Shown: positions 8,329 through 17,102, numbered from the stretch's first letter. The stretch: 64,000 nucleotides of DNA from Lederbergia lenta NBRC 16444 (GCF_001591545.1 NZ_BCVC01000011.1:1-64000); one strand, 5' to 3'. The notes: generated from the sequence alone by a model not told the origin. Translations and numbers: made by a program.

Positions 8329-8496
8329 GATAAGAAGCAAGGATAGTAATGAAAAGCTATCATCGCTACATTTGGTAAAAGTTATTAGGATAGTCGAATA
8401 GTTGATATAGTATAGTGAGCAGGGGAAACAAGCTAAGCTTTGTGAATCCAGTCTTCAAGTCAATACTTTCATCATTATAATAAGGAAGTGTTATTC

Positions 8497-9228
8497 GTGT
8501 CGATCAATTATAAACCAGCCATCCATTTTAAGGAAGTTCATTATTCTGTTGATGGTACCCATATATTAAAAAGTATTACAGGATCGTTCCCGATAGGTAA
8601 GATTACCACTTTAGTTGGTCCTTCAGGAGCTGGAAAAACAACATTACTTAAATTATGTAATGGATTGAATTCTCCTACTGAGGGTGAAATTTATATAAAT
8701 AATACTAAAGTGAGTGAATATAATCCAATTGAATTACGGCGCAATGTAGGAATAGCCCTACAAAATGCCCCGATGATCAGTGGAACTGTATTTAATAATC
8801 TTGCATTGCCTTTAGAATTACAAGGAGAAAGGTTGGCGGAAAAAGAGGCGATAGGATTTTTGGAAGATGTCGGTTTGGATAGGCAGTTTTTACATAGAAA
8901 AGTCAAAGACTTATCAGGAGGGCAACGGCAAAAGGTATCTATTGCCCGAACACTTGTTAATCGTCCGCACATTTTATTATTAGATGAAATTACTTCTTCC
9001 TTAGATAAATCCTCATTAAAAGAAGTGGAGGAGTTAATAGTAAAAATTAATCGGAAATATGAAGTATCAATGATCTGGATTACACATAATTTGCAGCAAG
9101 CTTTATCGATAGGAGACTATACTTGGGTGATGATGAACGGTCAAGTGATAGAAACAGGAGAAAGTTCGCTTCTTACTTCACCTACAACCGAACAAGTAAA
9201 ACGCTTTGTAGAGGGGGGAATTGAATGA
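8497..9228 (+). CDS. ABC transporter ATP-binding protein, FetA/YjkB-like
   Basis: ATPase subunit of a FetAB-type exporter (YbbLM in E. coli, YjkB in B. subtilis), implicated in iron homeostasis under oxidative stress in E. coli. Walker A is GPSGAGKTTL, the signature is LSGGQRQ, and Walker B is ILLLDEIT (catalytic E present). GTG 8497 is chosen because AAGGAAG ends eight bases upstream; an in-frame GTG at 8488 overlaps that site. Its stop overlaps the start of the permease gene by four bases (ATGA). Confidence 0.88.
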   Translation: MSINYKPAIHFKEVHYSVDGTHILKSITGSFPIGKITTLVGPSGAGKTTLLKLCNGLNSPTEGEIYINNTKVSEYNPIELRRNVGIALQNAPMISGTVFNNLALPLELQGERLAEKEAIGFLEDVGLDRQFLHRKVKDLSGGQRQKVSIARTLVNRPHILLLDEITSSLDKSSLKEVEELIVKINRKYEVSMIWITHNLQQALSIGDYTWVMMNGQVIETGESSLLTSPTTEQVKRFVEGGIE

Positions 9229-9971
9229 GTTTTGCGGCCTTATCAATTACCCTTATATTTGTTATTATACCGTTCATCCTATCAAAAACATTAAGACTAG
9301 GATTGGAAAAGGATACAATTATTGCAACGATGCGATCAATCATTCAACTTTTGGCTGTCGGTTATATACTTAAATTTGTGTTCGAAGCAGACAATCTGAT
9401 TTATATCTTTTTAATGGTAATACTGATGATTGGTACCGCGACGCACAATGTGCGTAAAAAGGGCCAAGCTATTAAAGGAATCACTTGGAAGGTTGCTCTT
9501 ACTTTCATAGTTATTGAGATATTGACGCAAGGTATTTTAATAGGCTTTCACATAACACCACCGACTGCTCAATATATTATTTCAATTAGCGGGATGGTTA
9601 TCGGAAATTCAATGGTATTGTCCATTCTTTTTCTTAATCGTTTCACAGCAGAAGTAGAAGCACATCAGGATGAAACAGAATTAATATTGTCACTTGGTGG
9701 AACACCGAAACAAGCGATACATACACAGTTAATCCAATCGATTAAAGCAAGTATGATTCCGACGGTCGAGAGTCAAAAAACAATTGGTCTGGTACAATTA
9801 CCGGGGATGATGAGTGGTCAAATTATTGCGGGTGCCGATCCAATCCAAGCAGTACAATTTCAGTTATTAATTGTTTTTCTTATTTTAACAAATGCTGCGG
9901 TTACAAGTGTGATGCTTGGTTTTTTATCGTATCCGAGTTTATTTAATGAGCGCATGCAACTTTTAAAATAA
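9225..9971 (+). CDS. ABC transporter permease, FetB family (UPF0014)
   Basis: Integral membrane partner of the preceding ATPase. The 248 residues contain about seven hydrophobic segments, and the family's conserved stretch GLVQLPGMMSGQIIAGADPI is present near residues 188-207, as is GNSMVLSILFLNRF. Four-base overlap with the ATPase gene shows translational coupling. The substrate in this organism is not shown by the sequence; iron export is by analogy to FetB. Confidence 0.88.
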   Translation: MSFAALSITLIFVIIPFILSKTLRLGLEKDTIIATMRSIIQLLAVGYILKFVFEADNLIYIFLMVILMIGTATHNVRKKGQAIKGITWKVALTFIVIEILTQGILIGFHITPPTAQYIISISGMVIGNSMVLSILFLNRFTAEVEAHQDETELILSLGGTPKQAIHTQLIQSIKASMIPTVESQKTIGLVQLPGMMSGQIIAGADPIQAVQFQLLIVFLILTNAAVTSVMLGFLSYPSLFNERMQLLK

Positions 9972-9987
9972 GAGCATGAAAACATCA

Positions 9988-10015
9988 TTAGGGATTGGTT
10001 AAATCCAATCCCTAA
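9988..10015. terminator. Convergent hairpin between fetB-like and Vga-like genes
   Basis: Perfect 11-bp stem TTAGGGATTGG/CCAATCCCTAA with a six-base loop. No strong T-run on either side, so termination may be weak or Rho-assisted. Confidence 0.5.
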
Positions 10016-10025
10016 ACAAGCAAAT

Positions 10026-11591
10026 CTAATCCATTGCCCGCTTTTTAGCTAAAAGCTTTTGAAACTCCATTTCAAGTTCTTTTGAGGGTTCAATACTGAG
10101 TTGCCCCAAAACAGCAGTGATCTTGTTTTCTAATAGAAGACGCTCGTCTTCGTTCACATCTCTGTTTATGGGTGGTACATAATGGATGTACTCATCGTAA
10201 GTGCCATCAAATAGGTAAATTACTTGCTTCTTGATCTCTAAAATTTTTGTGGCTATCGATTGAATAAAACGACGATCATGAGAAACAAGTAATATGGTGC
10301 CTTCATAGTCTTTTAATAGACCTTCAAGTGCTTCGACTGCCTCAATATCAAGAAAATTTGTAGGTTCATCTAAAACCAATGTGTTGATTTCACTTACAAA
10401 CAATTTAGCAAAGGCTACCTTTACTCGTTCGCCTCCACTTAAGACGCCAACTTTTTTATAAACATCCTCTCTAAAGAAATGTAGTCTTGCTAGAACGGTA
10501 CGAATAAAGCCCTCCTCTTGATTGGAAGTGGAGCGAACATTATCAAGAATGGATTGATTTATATTTAATACATCTAAATTTTGACTAAAATAGCCTATCT
10601 TCATTGAAGGAGAGATATTTACACCATGCTCTTCATTCATTATCTTCTTCAGGAGGGTTGTTTTTCCACTACCATTTTGACCAATAATGGCTAGTTTATC
10701 TCCACCTCTTATCTCGAAGTTTGCATCATTCCAAAGGATTCTTTTGTCAATTATTCCAGGTAGTTCTTTTACTCGTAAAACGATTCGTCCTTTAAATGTT
10801 TCCTCGTTTGGTAGCTTCATCTTTACTGCAGGTAATTCTTTTACCTTTTCCACTTCTTCTAGTTTCTCTAACCTTGTTTCAATTGCTTTTGCTGCTTTTC
10901 GAAGTTTCTTTTGTTTATTTGCAAAATACGGTTTAGCACCTGTAATTCTTGCTTCTGATGGACTCACTTTTTTCGGTGTTTTTGTAGCTCGCTCTGCCTT
11001 TTGTTCTTTTAATATGAGGGCATCTTCCAGTTGTTTTTTCTTTTTTTCATATTGTTCATAAGCATTTTCATGTTGCCTGCGCTCTGCATCCTTTTGTGCG
11101 ACATAAGCTGAATAATTCCCTTTATACTCTGTTACCTTCCCATCATTTATTTCCCATATCGTTGTACATAGGGAATCTAAAAAGGCGCGGTCATGGGATA
11201 CAATAACGATAGCTCCTTGCAGTCTTAATAGTTGTTTTTCTAGTTTTTCAATATGCAATGTATCAAGATTCGTCGTAGGTTCATCGGCAAGTAAAATCTC
11301 GGGCTTTTTCGATATTGCCCGATTAATATAGTCCTGTGTAACTTCTCCACCACTTTTTGTCGTATTTGTATGCTTCAACTGTGGTAGGAGTTCGCAGTCT
11401 ACATAAGAAACGACTGTTCCTGTACTTGGCTGTTTCTTGCTAGCTAATAGCTCTAATAGAGTTGTTTTTCCACTGCCATTGCTTCCGACGAGACCAATAC
11501 GATCTCTACTTTGAATACATAAATGCTCTGTATCAATTAATAAACGATCCTTTACATAGAGCTTTAAATGATTCGCTTCTAATAAAATCAT
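10026..11591 (-). CDS. ABC-F ribosomal protection protein, Vga family
   Basis: Soluble ABC-F ATPase that binds the ribosomal E site and displaces drugs; Vga proteins protect against lincosamides, streptogramin A and pleuromutilins. Two nucleotide-binding domains: GSNGSGKTT with KSGGEVTQ and ILLADEPTTNLD, then GQNGSGKTT with LSGGERVKVA and TLVLDEPTNFLD. The lysine-rich interdomain linker includes GAKPYFANKQKKLRK, very close to my memory of Vga(A). Length 521 residues against about 522 for Vga(A), including the C-terminal helix (SIEPSKELEMEFQ). No membrane segments. The gene sits behind an attenuator and leader peptide, which strongly suggests drug-induced expression. The precise spectrum is not predictable. 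Confidence 0.9.
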   Translation of the reverse strand: MILLEANHLKLYVKDRLLIDTEHLCIQSRDRIGLVGSNGSGKTTLLELLASKKQPSTGTVVSYVDCELLPQLKHTNTTKSGGEVTQDYINRAISKKPEILLADEPTTNLDTLHIEKLEKQLLRLQGAIVIVSHDRAFLDSLCTTIWEINDGKVTEYKGNYSAYVAQKDAERRQHENAYEQYEKKKKQLEDALILKEQKAERATKTPKKVSPSEARITGAKPYFANKQKKLRKAAKAIETRLEKLEEVEKVKELPAVKMKLPNEETFKGRIVLRVKELPGIIDKRILWNDANFEIRGGDKLAIIGQNGSGKTTLLKKIMNEEHGVNISPSMKIGYFSQNLDVLNINQSILDNVRSTSNQEEGFIRTVLARLHFFREDVYKKVGVLSGGERVKVAFAKLFVSEINTLVLDEPTNFLDIEAVEALEGLLKDYEGTILLVSHDRRFIQSIATKILEIKKQVIYLFDGTYDEYIHYVPPINRDVNEDERLLLENKITAVLGQLSIEPSKELEMEFQKLLAKKRAMD

Positions 11592-11620
11592 ACAATCATC
11601 CCCATCTAATCATATTATGG

Positions 11621-11660
11621 AGACAAAAATGCCTCCTATCCATCATTCAGAATAGGAGGC
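11621..11660 (-). terminator. Leader terminator (attenuator) upstream of the Vga-like gene
   Basis: In the leader RNA the stem GCCTCCTAT (11660-11652) pairs with ATAGGAGGC (11639-11631) and is followed by ATTTTTG, an intrinsic terminator 29 bases before the start codon. It would stop transcription unless disrupted. Confidence 0.85.
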
Positions 11661-11705
11661 ACAGGTGTACAGCAAAAAAGAGACTACTCCCTTTTGCCCA
11701 ACCAT
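11643..11705 (-). CDS. Leader peptide of the Vga-like gene
   Basis: A 20-codon frame starting MVGQKGVVSFLL and ending CASYSE, with stop TGA at 11643-11645. Its AGGATAGG ribosome site ends six bases before the ATG. Its last five codons form the 5' arm of the terminator stem, so a ribosome stalled late in the frame would prevent the terminator from forming. This is the standard geometry of ribosome-mediated attenuation in drug-resistance genes. No homologue is known to me. Confidence 0.7.
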   Translation of the reverse strand: MVGQKGVVSFLLYTCASYSE

Positions 11706-11725
11706 GAAAAACCTATCCTATTCTG
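11648..11725 (-). promoter_or_regulatory. Alternative (antiterminator) pairing in the leader
   Basis: CAGAATAGGA in the RNA (11725-11716), which includes part of the leader peptide's ribosome site, is exactly complementary over ten bases to TCCTATTCTG (11657-11648), the 5' arm of the terminator. The two structures are mutually exclusive. Confidence 0.65.
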
Positions 11726-11754
11726 AAAAAACCGCTGAAGACATACTGAATTAG

Positions 11755-11772
11755 GCAGATAAATAAATCTGC
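11755..11772 (-). other. Small hairpin in the Vga leader
   Basis: Perfect six-base stem GCAGAT/ATCTGC with a six-base AT loop, between promoter and leader peptide. Role unknown; possibly an RNA stabiliser or pause site. Confidence 0.4.
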
Positions 11773-11860
11773 TAAACAACATGCATTCAATCGACTGTTT
11801 TCAAAAAATAGGATTAGTACTTCATGTAATTGGGTCACCCTTCCGTTTTAAGTTAGGGAT

Positions 11861-11889
11861 AGTATAAACTATTTCAAATCATATGTCCA
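11861..11889 (-). promoter_or_regulatory. SigA promoter of the Vga-like transcript
   Basis: On the minus strand TGGACA (11889-11884), 17 bases, TATACT (11866-11861): five of six matches in both hexamers. It predicts an approximately 260-base leader. Confidence 0.75.
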
Positions 11890-11961
11890 TTGAATCTTAA
11901 CCGTTTTTTGAAATGGAAGGAAATATACCTTTCATTTAGGATCTAATCGTATAAAGTGTTG

Positions 11962-13191
11962 TTATTGCCCTTCAGGTGAAACAATGAATTCCTTTTTGCC
12001 TGCACGCATACCGGAAATAAATAATGCGATGGTAGCGATAAAAAAGAGTGATAGTGGAATCGACCAGCTCGCTGTCACATCATGTAAGAAACCAAATAAT
12101 ACTGGGCCAATCGCCGCAAGTGTGTATCCGAATGACTGTGCCATACCAGATAATTCCGCTGCTTCATGTGATGTATTCGTGCGAAGTGTGAAGAACATCA
12201 TTGCTAACCCAAAAGCAGAGCCGCCTGCTATTCCAAGTAGAATCATCCACAATGGAATGAGTGAAACCTCACCAATAAGAATACCTCCAAAACCTATGAG
12301 GAAAAAAGCCGAAGTTAATAAAACCAGTATTCGTTGATCTTTTAATTGTCCTGCAATAACTGGAATGATAAATGTCATCGGCAATTGAGCAAATTGCATT
12401 AGAGACAACATCCAACCGGCCTGTCCTGCATGAACGCCCTGTACTTTTAATACTTCAGGTAACCAAGCCGAAGTAGTATAAAATATCAATGATTGTAATC
12501 CCATAAATAGCGTAATATTCCATGCTAATGGAGAACGCCATAAATCAAGGGATTGCTGTTTTTGAGCTGGGATAGTTGATACATTTGCTCGTTTTTTCCC
12601 TTTTAACTGTGGTAGCCAAATAATAGCGGCAATCAATGATAGAAGCGCCCAGCAACCTAACGCACCTTCCCAACCAAATCGCACTCCACTTGCAAGCGGA
12701 ACACTAATACCGGCAGCTACTGCACCAGATAAATTCATCGATACAGAATAGACACCCGTTAATAAGCCAATATGAAGAGGGAAGTTCAACTTGATTAATC
12801 CTGGTAAGAGAACATTCCCAAATGCAATGGAAAGACCTAATAGAAAAGTTCCTATCAGTAGGTATGGAGTCGTACCTAATGAGCGAATAACAATCCCTAA
12901 AGTTAATAAACAAAGGGAAGCGAATAAAGTTTTTTCTAAACCAAAGCGCCGAGCTAATTTCGGAGCAAAGGGAGAAATGAGTGCAAAGGCGAGTAATGGA
13001 ATGGTCGTTAGAAAGCCTGCTAGCACATTTGAAACATCCAAGGAAGCTCTAATCGAGGAAATTAATGGACCAACAGAGGTTAAAGGTGACCGAAGGGTTG
13101 AAGCAATAAAAACAATCCCTATAATTAGCAACCAATAATGACGTGAGAATTTTATTTTTTTACTTGTAGGTACCGATTGTTGAACAGCCAC
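11962..13191 (-). CDS. MFS transporter, CynX/NimT family
   Basis: Twelve-helix major facilitator of 409 residues, similar in pattern to B. subtilis YycB and E. coli CynX/NimT (YeaN). Seen: STLRSPLTSVGPLISSIR in helix 1, the loop FAPKLARRFGLEKTLF between helices 2 and 3, and GNVLLPGLIKLNFP in the middle of the first half. Likely an exporter of small aromatic or anionic compounds; substrate unknown. It lies upstream of the Vga-like gene on the same strand but that gene has its own promoter. Confidence 0.85.
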   Translation of the reverse strand: MAVQQSVPTSKKIKFSRHYWLLIIGIVFIASTLRSPLTSVGPLISSIRASLDVSNVLAGFLTTIPLLAFALISPFAPKLARRFGLEKTLFASLCLLTLGIVIRSLGTTPYLLIGTFLLGLSIAFGNVLLPGLIKLNFPLHIGLLTGVYSVSMNLSGAVAAGISVPLASGVRFGWEGALGCWALLSLIAAIIWLPQLKGKKRANVSTIPAQKQQSLDLWRSPLAWNITLFMGLQSLIFYTTSAWLPEVLKVQGVHAGQAGWMLSLMQFAQLPMTFIIPVIAGQLKDQRILVLLTSAFFLIGFGGILIGEVSLIPLWMILLGIAGGSAFGLAMMFFTLRTNTSHEAAELSGMAQSFGYTLAAIGPVLFGFLHDVTASWSIPLSLFFIATIALFISGMRAGKKEFIVSPEGQ

Positions 13192-13377
13192 GATAATGCC
13201 TCCGAAAAATTAGTAGTAAAAATGAACATATTTCCTTATTAAGCGTACCATTTCAATTGTTTATTGTAAAAATTAGAGAAGCTAAATTCCTGCAAGATTC
13301 AAGGAAAATTGACACTTGCCTATTAACGTGAAAAAATGGAAAATAGAACTGATGATGAGTATAAAGGAGTTTTTCAT

Positions 13378-14613
13378 ATGAGCCGTCGAGTTGTTATAAC
13401 AGGATATGGAGTAATTTCGCCATTAGGAAATGAAGTAGGTACATTTTGGAATAATATTCGGGCAGGAAAATCAGGTATTAAAAAAATCGAGTCAGAAGAT
13501 TATAAAGACATTAATACCAAAATAGGTGGTTATATTGATGACTTTCCTGCGGAAGAATACTTCGATAAAAAAGAATTAGGGAAATACGATTTATTTGTAC
13601 AATATGCTTATGCTGCTGCTAAACAAGCACTAGATCAAGCGCAATTGGATTTAGAAAATATGAATAAGGAACGATTTGGTGTTTATGTTGGTTCTGGTAT
13701 TGGGGGAATAGACACTACATTAGAAAATCATAAGCTTTTGTTAGAAAGAGGTAGTAGAAGGGTATCACCATTCATGGTTCCAATGATGATTAGTAATATG
13801 GCAACTGGGATTATTGCGATAAAAACAGGATTTAAAGGTCCAAGCTTTTCCCCAGTTTCAGCTTGTGCAACGGGGAATCATGCTATCGGTGAAGCATATT
13901 TGAATATTAAACATGGATACTCCGACGGCATTCTAGCTGGGGGTGCGGAGGCAACGATTAACCCATTATCATTCGCTGGCTTTTCGAGAATGAGAGCTAT
14001 GTCTACACGAAATGATTATCCAGAACAGGCTAGTCGCCCTTTTGACCGTGAACGTGATGGCTTTGTTATGTCAGAAGGATCCGGTGTTTTGCTACTTGAA
14101 GAGTATGAGCATGCTAAGCAAAGAGGAGCAACGATTTTAGGTGAAATAGTTGGTTATGGCTCAACGACTGACGCATATCATATTACTTCTCCTGATTATG
14201 AAGGAGCTGCAAGAGCGATGAAGCTAGCTCTAGATATGGGAGGGATTAATCCTAAAGATGTAGATTATATCAATGCACACGGTACTAGCACACCTGAAGG
14301 GGATAAATCCGAAACAAAAGCAATCAAAAGTGTTTTCGGTGATCATGCCTATAAATTAAAAGTAAGTTCAACAAAATCAATGACGGGACATCATTTTGGA
14401 GCAGCCGGTGGAATTGAGGCCATCATCACACTAAAAGGTGTAATGGAGAATATAGCACCGCCAACGATTAATTATGAAAACCCCGATGAAGAATGTGACC
14501 TTGATTATGTTCCGAATGAAGCGGTAAAAACAGAAATAAAATATGCAGTCTCAAATGGTTTCGGTTTTGGGGGACATAATGCGGTCTTAGCATTTAAAAA
14601 GTTTGAAAATTAA
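13378..14613 (+). CDS. Beta-ketoacyl-ACP synthase II (FabF type)
   Basis: Elongating condensing enzyme of fatty-acid synthesis. Catalytic triad Cys163 (SACATGNHAIGEA), His301 (NAHGTSTPEGDK) and His338 (SMTGHHFGAAGGIEA). ATG 13378, eight bases after AAAGGAG, gives 411 residues and MSRRVVITGYG; an upstream in-frame ATG at 13336 has no ribosome site. No fabH, acpP or other fab gene is adjacent, and I see no FapR-type operator. Several positions differ from the housekeeping Bacillus FabF I recall, so it may be a second paralogue. Confidence 0.92.
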   Translation: MSRRVVITGYGVISPLGNEVGTFWNNIRAGKSGIKKIESEDYKDINTKIGGYIDDFPAEEYFDKKELGKYDLFVQYAYAAAKQALDQAQLDLENMNKERFGVYVGSGIGGIDTTLENHKLLLERGSRRVSPFMVPMMISNMATGIIAIKTGFKGPSFSPVSACATGNHAIGEAYLNIKHGYSDGILAGGAEATINPLSFAGFSRMRAMSTRNDYPEQASRPFDRERDGFVMSEGSGVLLLEEYEHAKQRGATILGEIVGYGSTTDAYHITSPDYEGAARAMKLALDMGGINPKDVDYINAHGTSTPEGDKSETKAIKSVFGDHAYKLKVSSTKSMTGHHFGAAGGIEAIITLKGVMENIAPPTINYENPDEECDLDYVPNEAVKTEIKYAVSNGFGFGGHNAVLAFKKFEN

Positions 14614-14627
14614 TTGAAAAGATTTAA

Positions 14628-14670
14628 GAAGCTCCCCCTGCTGTCTTAGGGTGGAGCTTCAAATGATTTT
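14628..14670 (+). terminator. Terminator after fabF-like gene
   Basis: GAAGCTCC (14628-14635) pairs with GGAGCTTC (14653-14660), extended by CCCT/AGGG; the T-run is weak. Confidence 0.6.
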
Positions 14671-14807
14671 ACGTTTCCTTATAAAAAAGATGCAGCCTAC
14701 TGTTATGGGATCTTTCCATGGCTAGAAGGAATCCTAGTGGTACAAACGAAGAATAAGCAAATATCTTTATATGTAATAACGGTAATTTTATAAAAGGGAG
14801 AAAGTCT

Positions 14808-15263
14808 ATGCCAATTATAAGACATGAGCAATTTATTCGCGCGTCTGTAAATGTCTGTTTTGACCTTGCGAGAAATGTAAATATTCATACTAAAACTACG
14901 TCAAATACAAAAGAAATAATTGTCGGTGGGGTGTCAAATGGGCTATTAGAGGAAGGAGATACCGTGACCTGGGAAGCCGTTCATTTTGGTGTAAAACAAA
15001 GGTTAACTGCCAAAGTAATCCAAATGGAAAAGCCTAATATGTTTGTAGATATTATGCTCAAGGGGGCTTTCAGTTCTTTCATTCATACCCATCAATTTGT
15101 GGAAAAGGAATCCGGCACATTAATGATTGATACATTTGATTACACTTCCCCTTTTGGCTTTATTGGCATTATGGCTGACAAGTTGTTCTTGGAGAAATAT
15201 ATGAGAGAGTTTATCATCTCTCGAGCAAAAGAACTAAAAAAGATAGCAGAAGATATAAATTAG
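14808..15263 (+). CDS. SRPBCC-fold protein
   Basis: A 151-residue protein of the START/polyketide-cyclase-like fold: an N-terminal strand IIRHEQFIRASVNVCFDLARN and a long C-terminal helix EKYMREFIISRAKELKKIAED over a hydrophobic cavity. Such proteins bind hydrophobic ligands; no specific ligand or reaction can be assigned. GGGAGAAAG lies before the ATG. It is preceded by the fabF-like gene's terminator, so it is probably transcribed alone. Confidence 0.75.
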   Translation: MPIIRHEQFIRASVNVCFDLARNVNIHTKTTSNTKEIIVGGVSNGLLEEGDTVTWEAVHFGVKQRLTAKVIQMEKPNMFVDIMLKGAFSSFIHTHQFVEKESGTLMIDTFDYTSPFGFIGIMADKLFLEKYMREFIISRAKELKKIAEDIN

Positions 15264-15342
15264 CTTCATTATCAAAAAGAGTAGCTAATTGTGGTCGGAT
15301 TGTCTTAAAAGAAAGCTCGTTTATTGATGTGAAGAAAAATAG

Positions 15343-15537
15343 TTAGTCTTTTTTATTTATCTGTTTTAAATCGAAGTAAAACCATACAGACATAAAAATA
15401 TAATAGGCGAGAATAATCTTTAACGTCATTTCGAGATCTTCCCAATTATTATGGATAGTACAAAGTATCGTTACCGAAAGTAAAAATGCAATCGGGTATA
15501 CTAAAAAGCGTGTCATAAATTCCTTTTCTAGATTCAT
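15343..15537 (-). CDS. Small membrane protein of unknown function
   Basis: Sixty-four residues with two predicted membrane helices (FLVYPIAFLLSVTILCTI and LKIILAYYIFMSVWFYF) and a charged lysine-rich tail. GGGAGTGG lies about eight bases before the ATG on the minus strand. I do not recognise the family. It follows the AHSA1-like gene on the same strand, but a hairpin terminator at 15594-15632 lies between them. Confidence 0.55.
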   Translation of the reverse strand: MNLEKEFMTRFLVYPIAFLLSVTILCTIHNNWEDLEMTLKIILAYYIFMSVWFYFDLKQINKKD

Positions 15538-15593
15538 AATTTACCACTCCCAGAGTAAAATGTATGTTTAAGGTGAAAATTTCATGACTGAAT

Positions 15594-15632
15594 AGAAAAA
15601 GAGTACTAAGTCCTAGAAAATAGCACTCTTTC
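15594..15632 (-). terminator. Terminator of the AHSA1-like gene
   Basis: Minus-strand stem AAAGAGTGCT/AGTACTCTTT followed by TTCTATT. Confidence 0.65.
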
Positions 15633-15646
15633 TTTCGCATTAACTA

Positions 15647-16126
15647 TTATGCAGTGACTTCCTTGATTACTTGCACATATTTCGGATACCACTTTTCCCA
15701 ATCCGCCTTTCGATCTTCTATTGACTTGCCAGCGAGTAATGCTTGGATAACATCAAGGCATACATGCCAGCCAGCAAGATCCCTTGGGGTATGATCTGTC
15801 ATTGTGTTCATTTTCTCTTTCAATACGAGAAGGCATCCTACCTGCTTCGGGTACAACTCAAAGCGAACAGCATCTTTGTCCCATGTAAACTCTAAAACGG
15901 ACTCCATTTTAAGCTCGAGAATCTTCATCTCTTCAAACGTTCCATCCTGCATATCGAACTTAATCACTCCTCCTTCGCGAAGATCCTCGATTAGGAGCTC
16001 AGAAAACCATTCTTTTAGCTTCTCATTATCTGTTAACATCGCCCATACTTGGCCAACTGAGTGATCTAAAGGGCGTTCAAATGTAGCGATATACCCATTG
16101 TTTACCTGCTTTAATTCAGCTATCAT
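15647..16126 (-). CDS. SRPBCC / AHSA1-like domain protein
   Basis: A 159-residue single-domain protein of the AHSA1 (activator of Hsp90 homologue) branch of the START fold. The N-terminal strand ATFERPLDHSVGQVWAMLTD and the motif LKEWFSELLIEDLREGGVIKF are typical, as is the late DLAGWHVCLDVIQALLAGK. GAGGAGG precedes the ATG. Ligand and role are unknown; family members are often small stress- or ligand-binding proteins. Monocistronic. Confidence 0.8.
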   Translation of the reverse strand: MIAELKQVNNGYIATFERPLDHSVGQVWAMLTDNEKLKEWFSELLIEDLREGGVIKFDMQDGTFEEMKILELKMESVLEFTWDKDAVRFELYPKQVGCLLVLKEKMNTMTDHTPRDLAGWHVCLDVIQALLAGKSIEDRKADWEKWYPKYVQVIKEVTA

Positions 16127-16395
16127 TTATGATCCTCCTCTTTTATTAATAACTATAAAATGTGTTTTCTATCATACATGATGATGCAGACTAATGTTAC
16201 TAAAGCGTCTTTATTATAGAAGCTAAAGTGTCAGTAATAATGCTCATTAGTAGTGCAGGCAATGTGACGTCTCCGTGTCATTTATAAGTAATTTGTACCG
16301 AACTTCTCACAATCGGTTATAATAGAGCGAAATGCAATAGTAGCGCAAATGGTATAATAATAGGTAGTATTAATTTGATGATAGGGAGTACGAGT

Positions 16396-17037
16396 ATGAC
16401 ATTTATTCAAAATTTAATTAGTTTTATTTTGCATATAGATGAACATTTGGTAGAGATTATCCAAATATTTGATGTTTGGTCTTATGTCATTTTATTTTTA
16501 ATTGTTTTTGTTGAAACGGGTATTGTTATTTTCCCTTTTTTACCGGGTGATTCATTATTATTTGCTAGTGGTACTTTAGCGGCATTAGACGCGTTTAATA
16601 TTGGACTTCTTGTCATAGTTTTCTTTGTTGCTGCTGTTCTCGGTGATACGGTAAATTATCATATCGGAAAAAAAGTAGGGACATCGATTCCACCAAATAG
16701 TTGGTTAGGAAAAGTGATAAACCAAGAGAAAATGAAAAAGGCAGAGGATTTCTTTAACAAACATGGTGGTAAAACCATTATTATTGCTCGCTTTATGCCG
16801 TTTATTCGTACATTTGCCCCGTTTGTGGCAGGAGCTAGCCGAATGAATTACCGTTATTTTATTATTTATAATGTAGTCGGAGCCGCTCTTTGGGTTGGAT
16901 TATGTACGATGGCAGGCTATTTCTTTGGGAATATACCAATTATTAAAAATAACTTTTCGACCGTCCTATTATTGATTATCTTTTTATCTGTTCTACCTGC
17001 TTTGATTGGTTTTATCAAAAGTCGTTTAGCGAAGTAA
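16396..17037 (+). CDS. DedA family membrane protein
   Basis: SNARE-associated (VTT domain) integral membrane protein of 213 residues; DedA proteins act in lipid flipping and membrane energetics, and some are undecaprenyl-phosphate translocases. Family motifs: FPFLPGDSLLFASG near residue 50, the F-x-R-F-x-P-x-x-R-T motif in IIARFMPFIRTFAPFVAGAS, and a C-terminal amphipathic end. ATG 16396 is chosen because GGGAG sits nine bases upstream; TTG/ATG codons at 16375-16380 lack a site. A second DedA gene lies at 56964. Confidence 0.9.
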   Translation: MTFIQNLISFILHIDEHLVEIIQIFDVWSYVILFLIVFVETGIVIFPFLPGDSLLFASGTLAALDAFNIGLLVIVFFVAAVLGDTVNYHIGKKVGTSIPPNSWLGKVINQEKMKKAEDFFNKHGGKTIIIARFMPFIRTFAPFVAGASRMNYRYFIIYNVVGAALWVGLCTMAGYFFGNIPIIKNNFSTVLLLIIFLSVLPALIGFIKSRLAK

Positions 17038-17064
17038 CACTAAGAGACTCCTATGCTTAGATTA

Positions 17065-17102
17065 AAATAGACATCTTTATTTAAAGAGATGTCTATTTTT
17101 CT
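17065..17102 (+). terminator. Terminator of dedA
   Basis: Long stem AAATAGACATCTTT with AAAGAGATGTCTATT and a run of T residues. Confidence 0.85.

Noticed and set aside
10687-11061. Plus-strand frame opposite the Vga-like gene.
   Set aside because: Antisense shadow rich in Ser/Phe with no ribosome site.
15449-15640. A 63-codon minus-strand frame overlapping the small membrane protein gene.
   Set aside because: It crosses the terminator at 15594-15632 and lacks a ribosome site; the alternative frame at 15343-15537 has GGGAGTGG and two helices.
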